Shown here piece by piece: positions 42,529 through 51,345 of a stretch of 64,000 nucleotides of DNA. The DNA is from Bacillota bacterium. GTDB lineage: Bacteria > Bacillota > UBA994. Position 1 is the first letter of the stretch. Each line of letters begins with the position of its first letter. The translations under genes and the position numbers were made by a program. The notes beneath the pieces were generated by a model that was not told the DNA's origin, did not search any database, and saw only the letters and a program-made list of their open reading frames with translations. Where the stretch lies: assembly GCA_009773495.1 (NCBI GenBank), contig WSXW01000001.1:62001-126000 (forward strand). The letters run 5' to 3'.

Positions 42529-43260
42529 TTAATGTTGTTCTCGTTTAGACTGGTAGTAATAGAATAGACCACCCGCAGCGATTAATCCTAAGCTCACCAC
42601 TTGGGCTATGCGCCATGGTCCAAGCATGAGGCTATCGGTGCGTAGTCCTTCTATCCAGAAACGGCCTAGGGAATACCCAACAGCGTACAGGGCCGCAATC
42701 TGACCGTGAAATCTCTTATTGCGCAAGAACCACATTAGCAGACCGAATACTGCTAGGTTCCAGAGAGACTCATACAAAAACGTGGGGTGCCTATATTCTC
42801 CGGCAATATACATCGCCCAAGGCAAATTAGTAGGTACACCATAGGCCTCTTGATTAAAGAAGTTCCCCCAACGCCCTATCGCCTGCGCCAATATTAAGCT
42901 CGGAGCAACGATATCTGCCCACTTCCAAAACTTAGCGCCACGGTATCGGATGTAGAGATACCCTGCCGCAGTTCCCCCCAAAACGCCGCCATGAATAGCC
43001 ATGCCGCCTTGCCTAAAATTCAGAGCACTAGCCAGATCCCCAGCATAGCCCACCCAATTAAAGGCTACATAGTACAATCTCGCACAGAGTAATCCCACAG
43101 GGATCGCGATAAGCATCATGTCTAGGAACCACTCATCATTTTCGCCTTGGCGCCGTACTTCCCGTAGAGCTAGTAAAATACCTAGTAGCATGCCAAAAGT
43201 AATGATTAAGCCGTACCAACGAATAGGTATACCAAATACCTCGAAAGCTACTGGATCCAC
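42529..43260 (-). CDS. lgt: prolipoprotein diacylglyceryl transferase Lgt
   Basis: About 243 aa membrane enzyme transferring diacylglyceryl to lipobox cysteines. Seven hydrophobic segments; IRWYGLIITFGMLLG, LLCARLYYVAFNW, GGMAIHGGVLGG and the Lgt signature AIGRWGNFFNQEAYG are present. I choose the GTG 9 nt after GGGAGG; an in-frame GTG 22 codons upstream has no SD. Served by the lipoproteins in the window (GerAC, the lipoprotein remnant). Confidence 0.94.
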   Translation of the reverse strand: MDPVAFEVFGIPIRWYGLIITFGMLLGILLALREVRRQGENDEWFLDMMLIAIPVGLLCARLYYVAFNWVGYAGDLASALNFRQGGMAIHGGVLGGTAAGYLYIRYRGAKFWKWADIVAPSLILAQAIGRWGNFFNQEAYGVPTNLPWAMYIAGEYRHPTFLYESLWNLAVFGLLMWFLRNKRFHGQIAALYAVGYSLGRFWIEGLRTDSLMLGPWRIAQVVSLGLIAAGGLFYYYQSKREQH

Positions 43261-43348
43261 ATTTATCGACCTCCCATTTTCAGCATAGGGAATACTCCCA
43301 ATAGGTAACATAGGATAAGAAGTCACAGCTTAGACAAGGAGTTCTCTT

Positions 43349-44545
43349 ATGAAAAAGCAGATGTACCTCCCCTTTGCCTTTCTATGCGGCGTTCCTTTTG
43401 TCATGGTGCTTTCAAATTCCATGCTCATTCCCGTCCTCCCCTTAATGCAGAGTGCTATGAACCTGACCGCGTTTCAGATGGGTCTGATCATTACTGCTTT
43501 TTCAATCCCTGCAGGCCTAACCATACCATTTGCGGGCTATCTCAGTGACAGGGCCGGCAGAAAAATCGTTATGGTTCCTGCACTCATCATCTTTGGTCTC
43601 GGAGGTTTGCTAGGGGGCATTGCGGCGCTATCTAACTCCTCCCCCTTTATGTTAATACTTGCAGCTAGAGTATTGCAAGGCATTGGAGGCGGCGGCACGT
43701 ATCAAATTGCAATTGCACTGACTGGAGATATTTTTCAGACCTCTGAGCGCGCTAAGGCACTCGGGTTACTGGAGTCTTCTAATGGGCTAGGTAAGGTAAT
43801 CAGCCCCATTATCGGGGCGGCGTTGAGTATGATCGCTTGGTTTATGCCGTTCTTTATATATCCTATTATCGCTTTCCCTATAGCGGCTGGGGTGTGGTGG
43901 ATCGTCAAAGAACCTCCTTTGGAAAATAAACCTAAACATTTTAACACATATATTAGTTCGGCCTACAATACCTTCCGCAAGCAAGCAACGAGCATACTAA
44001 ACGCATTTCTCGCAGGCTTTATTGTCTTGTTTATGCTGTTTGGTGTCCTAAGCTACTGGTCTGACATTCTTGATGAGAAGTACAACATGGCGATCATGAT
44101 GCGGGCCTTGGTCATTGCCGTGCCAGTGCTTGTAATGGCGGTCACTAGCTATCTAAACGGATTGTTCTTACAGAAGTCCGTCTCTAAGTACGGCAAACTC
44201 GTCTTGGCGTCTGGAGTTATTGTCCTAGCTCTAGCACTACCCGTCGTCGCTCTCACCGACCGTCTGTATGTATTAATGATTGCCATTAGTGTGCAGGGCA
44301 TTGGATCAGGACTGGTGCTACCCGCAGTTAATACCCTGATCACTGGCGCAGCGCCGCGTGAAGAGCGCGGCATCATAACCGCATTTTATGGAACTATTCG
44401 CTTCTTTGGAGCAGCGCTAGGGCCTCCCATCTTCGGGCTATTGAGCCAGAGTCCTTTCATCCTGTTCATCGGTTCGGCCCTATTAACTTTTGGGGCAGGA
44501 ATTTTGGCCTTTATATTTATTGAGGTGCCCGAAACATGGTGCTAA
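43349..44545 (+). CDS. major facilitator superfamily transporter (drug-efflux-like)
   Basis: 398 aa, about 12 hydrophobic helices. The MFS motif A is visible as GYLSDRAGRKIVM after helix 2, and RVLQGIGGGGTYQIA fits motif C/antiporter-type sequences. AAPREERGIITAFYGTIRFFGAALGPP lies in the second half. Related to multidrug-efflux exporters of DHA1 type; substrate unknown. ATG with AAGGAG upstream; divergent from lgt. Monocistronic, followed by a strong terminator. Confidence 0.88.
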   Translation: MKKQMYLPFAFLCGVPFVMVLSNSMLIPVLPLMQSAMNLTAFQMGLIITAFSIPAGLTIPFAGYLSDRAGRKIVMVPALIIFGLGGLLGGIAALSNSSPFMLILAARVLQGIGGGGTYQIAIALTGDIFQTSERAKALGLLESSNGLGKVISPIIGAALSMIAWFMPFFIYPIIAFPIAAGVWWIVKEPPLENKPKHFNTYISSAYNTFRKQATSILNAFLAGFIVLFMLFGVLSYWSDILDEKYNMAIMMRALVIAVPVLVMAVTSYLNGLFLQKSVSKYGKLVLASGVIVLALALPVVALTDRLYVLMIAISVQGIGSGLVLPAVNTLITGAAPREERGIITAFYGTIRFFGAALGPPIFGLLSQSPFILFIGSALLTFGAGILAFIFIEVPETWC

Positions 44546-44600
44546 ACGACATAGACATCCCTCAACCAGGATGAATTAGTAAGTTAGTAAAAATCTCTAA

Positions 44601-44640
44601 AAAGAATAAAGGAGGCCCTGTGGTCTCCTTTATTCTTTTC
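44601..44640 (+). terminator. intrinsic terminator of the MFS gene
   Basis: A 14-bp stem (AAAGAATAAAGGAG with CTCCTTTATTCTTT) over a 10-base loop ends in a T-rich tail. Confidence 0.82.
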
Positions 44641-44654
44641 GATAATCATTATCA
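44640..44654 (+). promoter_or_regulatory. Fur-type 7-1-7 operator candidate
   Basis: CGATAATCATTATCA matches the Gram-positive Fur box TGATAATNATTATCA at 14 of 15 positions. It sits 130 bp upstream of the LysO-like genes and next to the MFS terminator. No convincing promoter could be placed around it, so its target is uncertain; PerR and Zur boxes are similar. Confidence 0.45.
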
Positions 44655-44785
44655 TGATGCAAACACTCTGATTCATGTTATTATATGCTAATATATCAAT
44701 CCATGTCACCATGATGTCTATAGATGAGACTCCCGATTTTCTCTGTGTGGAGAGCACTCAGACCTAGGGAGCAAGGAGGGAAAGC

Positions 44786-45049
44786 ATGCAACAGATACTA
44801 ATAGCACTAGGGATGGGAGCTCTAATTGGTAGATTTTTGCGCGGCAAACTAGTTCTGAAACACGTAAATAAGGCGACTGTAACTGGCGTGGCGGGCCTCC
44901 TTTTCGTTATGGGGGCTCAAATAGGGAGTGACCCCGATGTGTTGAGCAATCTACCTCTACTAGGATACAGAGCAACAGTCTTTGCTGTCCTTAGCATAAC
45001 AGGCGCAGTTATGCTCTCTCTGCCTCTCGGCAAAGGACAAGCCTTATGA
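44786..45049 (+). CDS. LysO-like exporter, N-terminal half (DUF340)
   Basis: 87 aa with three hydrophobic segments (ILIALGMGALIGRFL, ATVTGVAGLLFVMGAQIG, RATVFAVLSITGAVMLSL). It corresponds to the first third of LysO/YbjE, the lysine exporter family; in many clostridia the family is encoded by two adjacent genes. ATG with AAGGAGGG upstream; overlaps the next gene by 4 nt (ATGA). Confidence 0.82.
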   Translation: MQQILIALGMGALIGRFLRGKLVLKHVNKATVTGVAGLLFVMGAQIGSDPDVLSNLPLLGYRATVFAVLSITGAVMLSLPLGKGQAL

Positions 45050-45645
45050 CTGTGTTGCTGTTAAGCACAGTTGTACTGGGAATTTTTGCTGGACGATACC
45101 TAGTACCGGCGCTACTAGTTCCTCAACTCGCCGTATACGCGATGTGGTTATTGTTAGCTGTGCTCTTAGGGATAGGAATTGAACTAGGAGCTTCTACCTC
45201 TCTCTTAGAGCGCCTAAAACGCATGCGGCCAAGCAGCCTGTTGCTACCCGTTACATCGGCGCTAGGGTCGCTCCTGGGCGTTACCCTGGGCGCGATGCTT
45301 CTTGGAGTAACAATACCCGTTGGCCTCAGCATTGGTGCCGGCTTTGGATGGTATAGCCTAAGTAGTGTATTACTCTCGGAGGTAGCTGGAGCTGAAATTG
45401 CTGCAGTGGCTTTTTTAACTAACGTAGTTCGCGAGTTAATAGCTATACCCATCATCCCCCTACTATCTCGACTAAAATTTGGGCTTGCCGCCATCACTCC
45501 TGGCGGTGCCACCACTATGGACACCACTCTCGCAATTATATCTCGGGTAACCAACGAAGAGACAACCCTAGTAGCCTTCTACCACGGTATAGTGTTATCC
45601 TTACTTGTACCCGTACTAGTTACCTTTTTCGCTCGAATGATTTAG
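45046..45645 (+). CDS. LysO-like exporter, C-terminal half
   Basis: 199 aa with about six hydrophobic helices. GLSIGAGFGWYSLSSVLLSEVAGAEIAAVAFLTNVVRELIAIPIIPLLSR is the LysO/YbjE core signature, and PGGATTMDTTLAIISRVT follows. The two halves most likely form one transporter in the membrane; lysine (or a toxic analogue) as substrate follows from the family only. Confidence 0.87.
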   Translation: MTVLLLSTVVLGIFAGRYLVPALLVPQLAVYAMWLLLAVLLGIGIELGASTSLLERLKRMRPSSLLLPVTSALGSLLGVTLGAMLLGVTIPVGLSIGAGFGWYSLSSVLLSEVAGAEIAAVAFLTNVVRELIAIPIIPLLSRLKFGLAAITPGGATTMDTTLAIISRVTNEETTLVAFYHGIVLSLLVPVLVTFFARMI

Positions 45646-45670
45646 TCCAACATACATACCTGAATATGCG

Positions 45671-45705
45671 CAAAGGGAGCTGGCTCAATTGGCCAGTTCT
45701 CTTTG
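45671..45705 (+). terminator. hairpin terminator after the LysO-like genes
   Basis: CAAAGGGAGCTGGC pairs fully with GCCAGTTCTCTTTG on the plus strand if two G-U pairs are allowed (the minus-strand version has two mismatches), followed by a weak T-rich tail. It lies between the convergent LysO-like and UbiA-family genes. Confidence 0.55.
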
Positions 45706-46365
45706 CTATCTTAGGGTTCGTAGTTTGAGCCTTGCTGCTAATGTGTGTTTTCCAGCGGCAAGGTCTGTTTCGGCATCCTTCAACTCATTAATAACGAGTA
45801 CAAAACCGACTAGAGTTCCAACCACAGCGCTAAGTCCCAAAACTTCTGCATTATAGTAGCCTTTCAAAACGTAGAAGGACCCCATCATGATACCTGGTCC
45901 AAAAGAAAGTGCCACTGTAAGCTCTCCCAACCCCCTATAAGCAAGCTTTACAGGAGGCATAGTGTAGAAGAGACCCGCAAAAACGCCTCCTAGCCCCCAT
46001 AGGAGAGGGTGGTAGCTCACGCCTAGGGAAAGCCACAAAGCAACCCCTAGAGAGGATAAAAAAAGTACAGTAAATAACACTTTTGCTTCGCGCACTGTGA
46101 CAAGACCCTGTGGCAAGACTCCGCTCCCTCCTGAATACCTCCCCGCAGTCTGCGCTTTATCGGCACCAAGGACATAATCGTAACAATCATTGGCCGCATT
46201 GCTCGCTGCATGCAGTAAGACCACTCCAAACAGGCATGCGAACAGGCGTCCGTAGTTAATACTTCCGCCTCGATCAGCTACACTAGCCGCTATAACAACG
46301 GGAAAGATGGAAAGCGGCAGAAACTTTAGGCGGGTCAGAGCCAGAAAAGACCACAGACGTTTCAT
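45706..46365 (-). CDS. UbiA-superfamily prenyltransferase, short form (MenA-like)
   Basis: 219 aa membrane protein. First aspartate motif NAANDCYDYVLGAD and second motif NELKDAETDLAAGKHTLAARL are intact, so prenyl diphosphate binding is possible. MenA/UbiA proteins are normally ~290-310 aa with nine helices; this one stops right after the second motif and lacks the last three helices. No frameshifted continuation was recognised downstream. Aromatic substrate is unknown; menaquinone synthesis is only a guess. ATG after GGGAGG; divergent from gerAA. Confidence 0.82.
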   Translation of the reverse strand: MKRLWSFLALTRLKFLPLSIFPVVIAASVADRGGSINYGRLFACLFGVVLLHAASNAANDCYDYVLGADKAQTAGRYSGGSGVLPQGLVTVREAKVLFTVLFLSSLGVALWLSLGVSYHPLLWGLGGVFAGLFYTMPPVKLAYRGLGELTVALSFGPGIMMGSFYVLKGYYNAEVLGLSAVVGTLVGFVLVINELKDAETDLAAGKHTLAARLKLRTLR

Positions 46366-46411
46366 ATGGTTCCTCCCTATCGTGCATTATCGTCTTAGTC
46401 TTCGCTTAAGA

Positions 46412-46442
46412 GCAAATGAAAATACTTACAAAGGGAATAATA
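46412..46442 (+). promoter_or_regulatory. sigma-G/sigma-F promoter of the germinant receptor operon
   Basis: GCAAA (GHATR, 4 of 5) is followed after 16 bp by GGGAATAATA, a full match to GGNNANANTR. The gerAA SD (AGGAGGTGG) starts ~18 bp after the -10. gerA operons are sigma-G-dependent in Bacillus and Clostridia. Confidence 0.6.
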
Positions 46443-46471
46443 AGGTGGATGATGAGCATAGGAGGTGGACT

Positions 46472-48151
46472 ATGTCACGGCGAAAGACTCGCAAGCCCTT
46501 ACCTATATCGCGACTAGCCGAAGCCCGTGGTAAGGAGCCACAAAAGCCACAAGATGTGGAAGACGATCTAAAAGTACCACCGCCCCAGCCCTTAGAGGAC
46601 CAACATGACCAGCCCTTATCAATTGATCTGGACGAAAACATTGAGTTACTCAAGCAACGAGTGGGCGCAAGTGACGACATAGTATTCCGCAACTTCAAGA
46701 TTAACAACGCGGGTGAGCTTAACGCCACCTTAGTGTTTGTTGACGGTCTAGTTAATAAGGACCAATTGCAGCGGGATCTCATGGGTAGTCTAATGCTTTT
46801 TGCCCGCCAAACCTGTAGAGCTGAGTGGAGTACTGGAACGCATGGTTACGATGCTATCAAAAACCATTTACTCACACTAATAGAACTCAAAGATGTCACC
46901 ACTATACGCCAATGTGTCGAAGCCGTGACTGCAGCCGACGCGTTGCTGTTTATCGATGGATCAAAGAAGGCCCTAGTTCTTGGTGCAAAGAGCTGGGAAC
47001 ACCGCGGGATCTCTGAGCCAGGGACAGAACAGGTTGTGCGTGGGCCACGGGATGGTTTTAATGAGCTGTTTAAGAGCAACGTAGCCTTGGTACGGCGGCG
47101 CATCAAGAGTCCTTACTTGCGGGTTAAGTACGCAAGAATTGGGCGCAGAACACAAACAGACATGGCTATTATGTATGAGGAAAATATTGCCAACCCGTCT
47201 ATCGTGAAAGAGACTTTTCGCCGTTTGTCACTCATTGATGTCGATGCCATATTAGACTCAGGCTATATCGAGCAATACATAGAGGACAACCCCTACTCAC
47301 CATTTCCCCAAGTGCAGTTTACGGAGCGCCCAGACCGTGTCGCTGCGGCCTTACTAGAAGGGCGCGTGGCCATTCTAGTCGATGGCACTCCCTTCGCACT
47401 GCTGGTTCCTGCTGTGATGAGTAACTTCCTCCCCTCCCCTGAGGATTACTACGAGCGCTGGATTTTGACCTCTGCTACTAGGTTAGTCCGCACTCTCAGC
47501 ATTATTATTGCAATTCTGCTTCCAGCTCTTTATGTAGCAATAGTCACATTTCACCAAGAAATGATCCCCACCCGTTTAGCCATAGCGATTGCTAGCTCGC
47601 GCGAGGGTGTGCCATTTTCGGCAGTCGTGGAAGCTTTACTTATGGAAATCACTTTTGAGTTATTGCGCGAAGGTACTATCCGCGTGCCGGGCACAATTGG
47701 TTCAACCATCGGTATAGTCGGTGGTATTATCATCGGTCAAGCCGCCGTCAGTGCCGGCTTAGTCAGCCCCCTGATGATTATAATTGTTGCCCTTACCGCT
47801 ATAGGTTCTTTCGCGATACCCGCCTTTAACGTCGGCCTGTCACTCAGATTATTGCGTTTCCCCTTAATCGCACTAGCCGGTAGTTTTGGGTTATATGGAG
47901 TTTTCTCCGGCATTATTCTTATCATGCTGCATGTTGTTAGCCTACGCTCATTTGGGGTGCCTTACCTAGCCCCAGTAGCTCCGTCTAACCTTTCTGGCAT
48001 GCTAGACACTGTCATTCGTGGGCCTTTATGGGCCCTGAGTCGGCGGCCAAAAATGTTTAGACCTCGTCAAAAACAGAGAATAGACAAACCCGCATTCATT
48101 CAACACCAACAAGAGAAGGGAAGAGACGACAATGCCGAAGGTAACAGTTAG
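46472..48151 (+). CDS. spore germinant receptor A subunit (GerAA family)
   Basis: 559 aa. Soluble N-terminal region (~1-300) with RDLMGSLMLF and PYLRVKYARIGRRTQTDMAIMYEENIAN, then four to six transmembrane helices; SPEDYYERW, LPALYVAIVTFHQEMIPT and REGTIRVPGTIGSTIGIVGGIIIGQAAVSAGLVSPLMIIIV are family signatures. N-terminal extension is basic then acidic/proline-rich. Sits in the spore inner membrane and senses germinants with the B and C subunits. Start fixed by AGGAGGTGG; the ORF extends 55 codons upstream without an SD. Confidence 0.94.
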   Translation: MSRRKTRKPLPISRLAEARGKEPQKPQDVEDDLKVPPPQPLEDQHDQPLSIDLDENIELLKQRVGASDDIVFRNFKINNAGELNATLVFVDGLVNKDQLQRDLMGSLMLFARQTCRAEWSTGTHGYDAIKNHLLTLIELKDVTTIRQCVEAVTAADALLFIDGSKKALVLGAKSWEHRGISEPGTEQVVRGPRDGFNELFKSNVALVRRRIKSPYLRVKYARIGRRTQTDMAIMYEENIANPSIVKETFRRLSLIDVDAILDSGYIEQYIEDNPYSPFPQVQFTERPDRVAAALLEGRVAILVDGTPFALLVPAVMSNFLPSPEDYYERWILTSATRLVRTLSIIIAILLPALYVAIVTFHQEMIPTRLAIAIASSREGVPFSAVVEALLMEITFELLREGTIRVPGTIGSTIGIVGGIIIGQAAVSAGLVSPLMIIIVALTAIGSFAIPAFNVGLSLRLLRFPLIALAGSFGLYGVFSGIILIMLHVVSLRSFGVPYLAPVAPSNLSGMLDTVIRGPLWALSRRPKMFRPRQKQRIDKPAFIQHQQEKGRDDNAEGNS

Positions 48152-49244
48152 AATTTCTTCCCGACAGCTGATGCTCCTTAAACTCACTGGTATTACTGGC
48201 ACCATCTTCTTTGGTGCAGTTCGCCTACTAACCACTATGGCGGGGGCTCACGCCTACCTTGCTATCCTTGGAGGTGGAGTCGCTTCATGGACTGTTATTT
48301 TTCTGGCTACCCGTATTGCCCAACGCTTTCCTGCTGAAACCCCCTTTGAATACGCACAAATAATCTTTGGCAAGTGGTTTGGTAAGCTTTTTGGGTTCGC
48401 TCTCATAAGCTTTAATTTGGTCGCTGCATCACTAATCTTGCGCTCTCTAGGAGACTTCCTAATAACAGCTATCCTCCCACAGACTCCCCTCAGCGTGAAC
48501 ATCACCCTGATGCTTGTTCTCATTTGTGTAGGAACTTACCTTGGCCTTGAAGCTTTAGCCCGCTTTAATGAGGCCTTCTACCCCTTTATTTTTTTATCTT
48601 GGGTGTTAGTTCTCGCGGCTTCAGTCCCTAGACTAGACTTCGGTTGGTTCCGTCCCCTATTCGATATCGGGCCAGGGCAACTCACGTCCGCTACTATTGT
48701 GGCTGGTACATTTTTAATTGACAGCCTTGTTGTGCTTGTATTTTACCCTTTTGTCACCGATAAAAAGGTGGTGCTTAAGTACACCACATGGTCTGTAGTC
48801 ATTGGTACCATTTTGGTTTTGCTCCTGCAAGGAGCGGTAATTGGCGTATTTAGCCCTAACCTCGCTAATACGCTGACCTTTCCACTTCTTGAACTAGCAC
48901 AAGACGCCTCCCTAGGCGTTTTCTTAGAACGCATTGAAGCCTTGTACCTTGCCATTTGGGTCGTAGGTACGTTTATAAGGGTTGCTGTTGTGTTTTATGC
49001 TGCCGTTCTCGGTCTAGCGCAAACACTGGGTATAAAAGACCACCGCATTTTTATACCTCTCCTCGTAGTACCTGTGTTCTACCTTTCATTTCAAGCCGAC
49101 AACGTACCCATGAGCTTTAATTATGACTCTCTTTTTTCCCACTACGGTATCTTCATACAGTTTGGGTTTGTGATTTCGCTCCTACTTGGCGCTATGTTCC
49201 GAGGGAAAAGGGGGCGTGCTGATAGTGAAAGCAAGAGCGTCTAA
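48132..49244 (+). CDS. spore germinant receptor B subunit (GerAB, APC-type permease)
   Basis: 370 aa with ~10 helices of the endospore germination permease family: ISSRQLMLLKLTGITGTIFFGAVRLL, FPAETPFEYAQIIFGKWFGKLFGF, GLEALARFNEAFYPF. The B subunit is thought to bind the germinant. It overlaps gerAA by 20 nt and gerAC by 20 nt. Confidence 0.94.
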   Translation: MPKVTVRISSRQLMLLKLTGITGTIFFGAVRLLTTMAGAHAYLAILGGGVASWTVIFLATRIAQRFPAETPFEYAQIIFGKWFGKLFGFALISFNLVAASLILRSLGDFLITAILPQTPLSVNITLMLVLICVGTYLGLEALARFNEAFYPFIFLSWVLVLAASVPRLDFGWFRPLFDIGPGQLTSATIVAGTFLIDSLVVLVFYPFVTDKKVVLKYTTWSVVIGTILVLLLQGAVIGVFSPNLANTLTFPLLELAQDASLGVFLERIEALYLAIWVVGTFIRVAVVFYAAVLGLAQTLGIKDHRIFIPLLVVPVFYLSFQADNVPMSFNYDSLFSHYGIFIQFGFVISLLLGAMFRGKRGRADSESKSV

Positions 49245-50430
49245 ATTTGTGGCCCTGCTTATTCTACTGACCTCTGTAAGTTTGCTACTTACAAGCTGTT
49301 GGAGTGCACGCGAGATTGACCAGCTGGCCTTTGTTGCTGCCATGGGAATAGATCGAGAAGATGACACCATAAAACTTACTGTCCAAATTATAGTAGGAGG
49401 CGGTGGTGGCGAAAGCGACGGCGCACAAGCGCCTGTCTGGATAACTAGTTCTACCGGAAATTCACTTTCAGAAGCGGTATTTAACCTTAATCTAGTAGTT
49501 AGCAAGACTCCTTTCTGGTCTCACTCCTATGTAATGATAATCGGAGAAGACCTTGCACGTGAGGGCATTGCCGAGGTCCTTGAGTGGATGGGTCGGGATA
49601 GGCAGGCTAGAGACACCCTTCTAGTGGCTGTCACCTTAGGAAAGGCTGAGGACATCCTCAAAGTTGAGCCTAAGATGACACAACTCCCTGCTGAATATAT
49701 CGAAACCCTCCTGCGCCTCGGGGCAAAGACAGGGTATATTCCTAATGGACACCTCTTTAGAATACGCCTAGCCTACGCTAATCAACCTGGCATGCAGGCC
49801 ATGATGCCCCTAATTCAGCCTCAACCTCAAGAAGATACAGGCGGAAGCAGCGGTGTGGAGAACCCCGCGGCTGGGATTGGCGAAAGTGACGAAGGGGAAG
49901 AACAAAAGGCTGAAAGCATAGAACTAAAGGGTACGGCTGTGTTTCGAGACGACCGCATGGTAGGTACGCTAGACCTTCGCGAGAGTAGAGGTGTGGCATG
50001 GCTAACCGGTCAGATCTCTGATTCCCTAGTTACAATTAACCGTACAGAAGGACAAATTACCCAGCGCGCAGACTTTACTCAGGTCAAATATCGCCTTCGT
50101 AAAATAGATGGCAACGTTAAACTTGAGGCCCGTGTAACTCAAGACGGAGTACTTCAATCTTGGCCGTTGCGCGGTGTTCAAAGCATTACACCCACCATCT
50201 TGGCTCAGCTGGAAGAGGACTTGGCGCGCGAAATAGAGGGTGAAGTACGTGCAGCTCTGGCTAAGCTACAAGGTGAGTTTAACGCAGATATAGCCGGCCT
50301 TGGTGAAAGACTCCGGCGTCTCGATTCTTCGTTGTACCGCAGTCTCGACTGGGATAAAGCATTCCCCACCTTACAACTTGCTACAGAAATAGAGGCTTCG
50401 TTCAGACGAATTGGGCTTACGAAGGAATAG
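49225..50430 (+). CDS. spore germinant receptor C subunit (GerAC lipoprotein)
   Basis: About 401 aa lipoprotein: signal peptide with lipobox LLTSC, then SAREIDQLAFVAAMGIDREDD and a Ger(x)C C-terminal domain (FRDDRMVGTLDLRESRGVAWLTGQI). A low-complexity E/G/S-rich insert lies at ~215-240. Two GTG codons (49216 and 49225) can serve as start behind AAAAGGGGG; the second gives better spacing. Needs Lgt, encoded 6 kb upstream. Confidence 0.93.
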   Translation: MKARASKFVALLILLTSVSLLLTSCWSAREIDQLAFVAAMGIDREDDTIKLTVQIIVGGGGGESDGAQAPVWITSSTGNSLSEAVFNLNLVVSKTPFWSHSYVMIIGEDLAREGIAEVLEWMGRDRQARDTLLVAVTLGKAEDILKVEPKMTQLPAEYIETLLRLGAKTGYIPNGHLFRIRLAYANQPGMQAMMPLIQPQPQEDTGGSSGVENPAAGIGESDEGEEQKAESIELKGTAVFRDDRMVGTLDLRESRGVAWLTGQISDSLVTINRTEGQITQRADFTQVKYRLRKIDGNVKLEARVTQDGVLQSWPLRGVQSITPTILAQLEEDLAREIEGEVRAALAKLQGEFNADIAGLGERLRRLDSSLYRSLDWDKAFPTLQLATEIEASFRRIGLTKE

Positions 50431-50475
50431 CGCGGACGCAAAGCAGAGAGCCGCAGGCGCTTCATAATGCTAAGC

Positions 50476-50500
50476 AAAAGGCTGCCCGCGGGCAGCCCTT
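50476..50500 (-). terminator. terminator of the rubredoxin-rubrerythrin operon
   Basis: An 18-bp perfect palindrome GGCTGCCCGCGGGCAGCC is followed by TTTTGC on the minus strand, 5 nt after the rubrerythrin stop. It may also act on gerAC from the other side. Confidence 0.75.
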
Positions 50501-50504
50501 ATCT

Positions 50505-51041
50505 TTAGTATGGCTCAACAAACAATTCGTAGTGGCTCTGGGGATGTGCACAAGCGGGGCACAACTCCGGGGCTGTCTTGCCCTTGTGGATGTAACCACA
50601 GTTGCGACACTTCCAGCGTACGTCCTCAGGACGAGAGAAGACAGTGCAACATTCTAGGTTTTTCAAAAGCGCCAAAAAGCGCTTCTCATGCTCTTCCTCG
50701 ACTTCTGCTATCTCAGTGAATACCTCCGCTATTTTAAAGAAGCCCTCTGCCTTAGCTTCTGCGGCAAAGTTCTGATACATGCTGGTCCACTCATGATTTT
50801 CGCCGGCTGCTGCTTCACGCAAGTTTTGCTTGGTGTCGCCAATAGCACCGCTTAAGAACTTGAGCAAACGCTTAGCATGCTCTTTTTCATGGTCGGCTGT
50901 CTCTAGAAAAATGGCTGCGATTTGCTCGTAGCCTTCCTTTTTGGCTACAGCAGACCAGTATGTATACTTGTTGCGAGCTTGCGATTCGCCAGCAAATGCT
51001 TCCTTTATATTTGCTTCCGTACGTGTTCCTTTAAGCTCCAA
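50505..51041 (-). CDS. rbr: rubrerythrin
   Basis: 178 aa peroxide-reducing di-iron protein. ExxH pairs in the four-helix domain (AGESQARNKY, ETADHEKEHAKR, AGENHEWTSMYQNFAAEA, IAEVEEEHEKR) and a C-terminal rubredoxin-like centre CRNCGYIHKGKTAPELCPAC. TTG start with AGAGGAGGAA upstream. 23 nt after the rubredoxin gene, its likely electron donor; together they scavenge peroxide in anaerobes. Confidence 0.96.
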   Translation of the reverse strand: MELKGTRTEANIKEAFAGESQARNKYTYWSAVAKKEGYEQIAAIFLETADHEKEHAKRLLKFLSGAIGDTKQNLREAAAGENHEWTSMYQNFAAEAKAEGFFKIAEVFTEIAEVEEEHEKRFLALLKNLECCTVFSRPEDVRWKCRNCGYIHKGKTAPELCPACAHPQSHYELFVEPY

Positions 51042-51064
51042 TGCTATTCCTCCTCTTCCTTGTT

Positions 51065-51226
51065 CTAGTTTTCCTTCTCAAACTGGTCCTTACCCACACC
51101 ACATAGTGGACATACCCAGTCCTCTGGGATATCCTCATATGCTGTGCCAGGTACTACACCGCTATCAGGGTCACCTTGGGCCGGATCATAAACATAACCA
51201 CATACAACACATGCCCATTTGCTCAA
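51065..51226 (-). CDS. rubredoxin
   Basis: A 53-aa protein, too short for usual length cut-offs: [14 protein letters not shown]...[19 protein letters not shown]. The two CXXCG loops (CVVCGY, CPLCGV) coordinate one iron, and the DPDSG and DIPEDW motifs are typical. TTG start with AAGGAGGTG 6 nt upstream. First gene of the rubrerythrin operon, so it probably passes electrons to rubrerythrin. Confidence 0.96.
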   Translation of the reverse strand: MSKWACVVCGYVYDPAQGDPDSGVVPGTAYEDIPEDWVCPLCGVGKDQFEKEN

Positions 51227-51345
51227 TATTAACACCTCCTTCCAGTAGTTTTATTCTACCATTAAGAACTATCGCTCTCAAGTCCAGCATCTTGCTGACA
51301 AAGGCCTAACATGCTAATCTGTGATAGAAGAATAGGGGGATAGCT

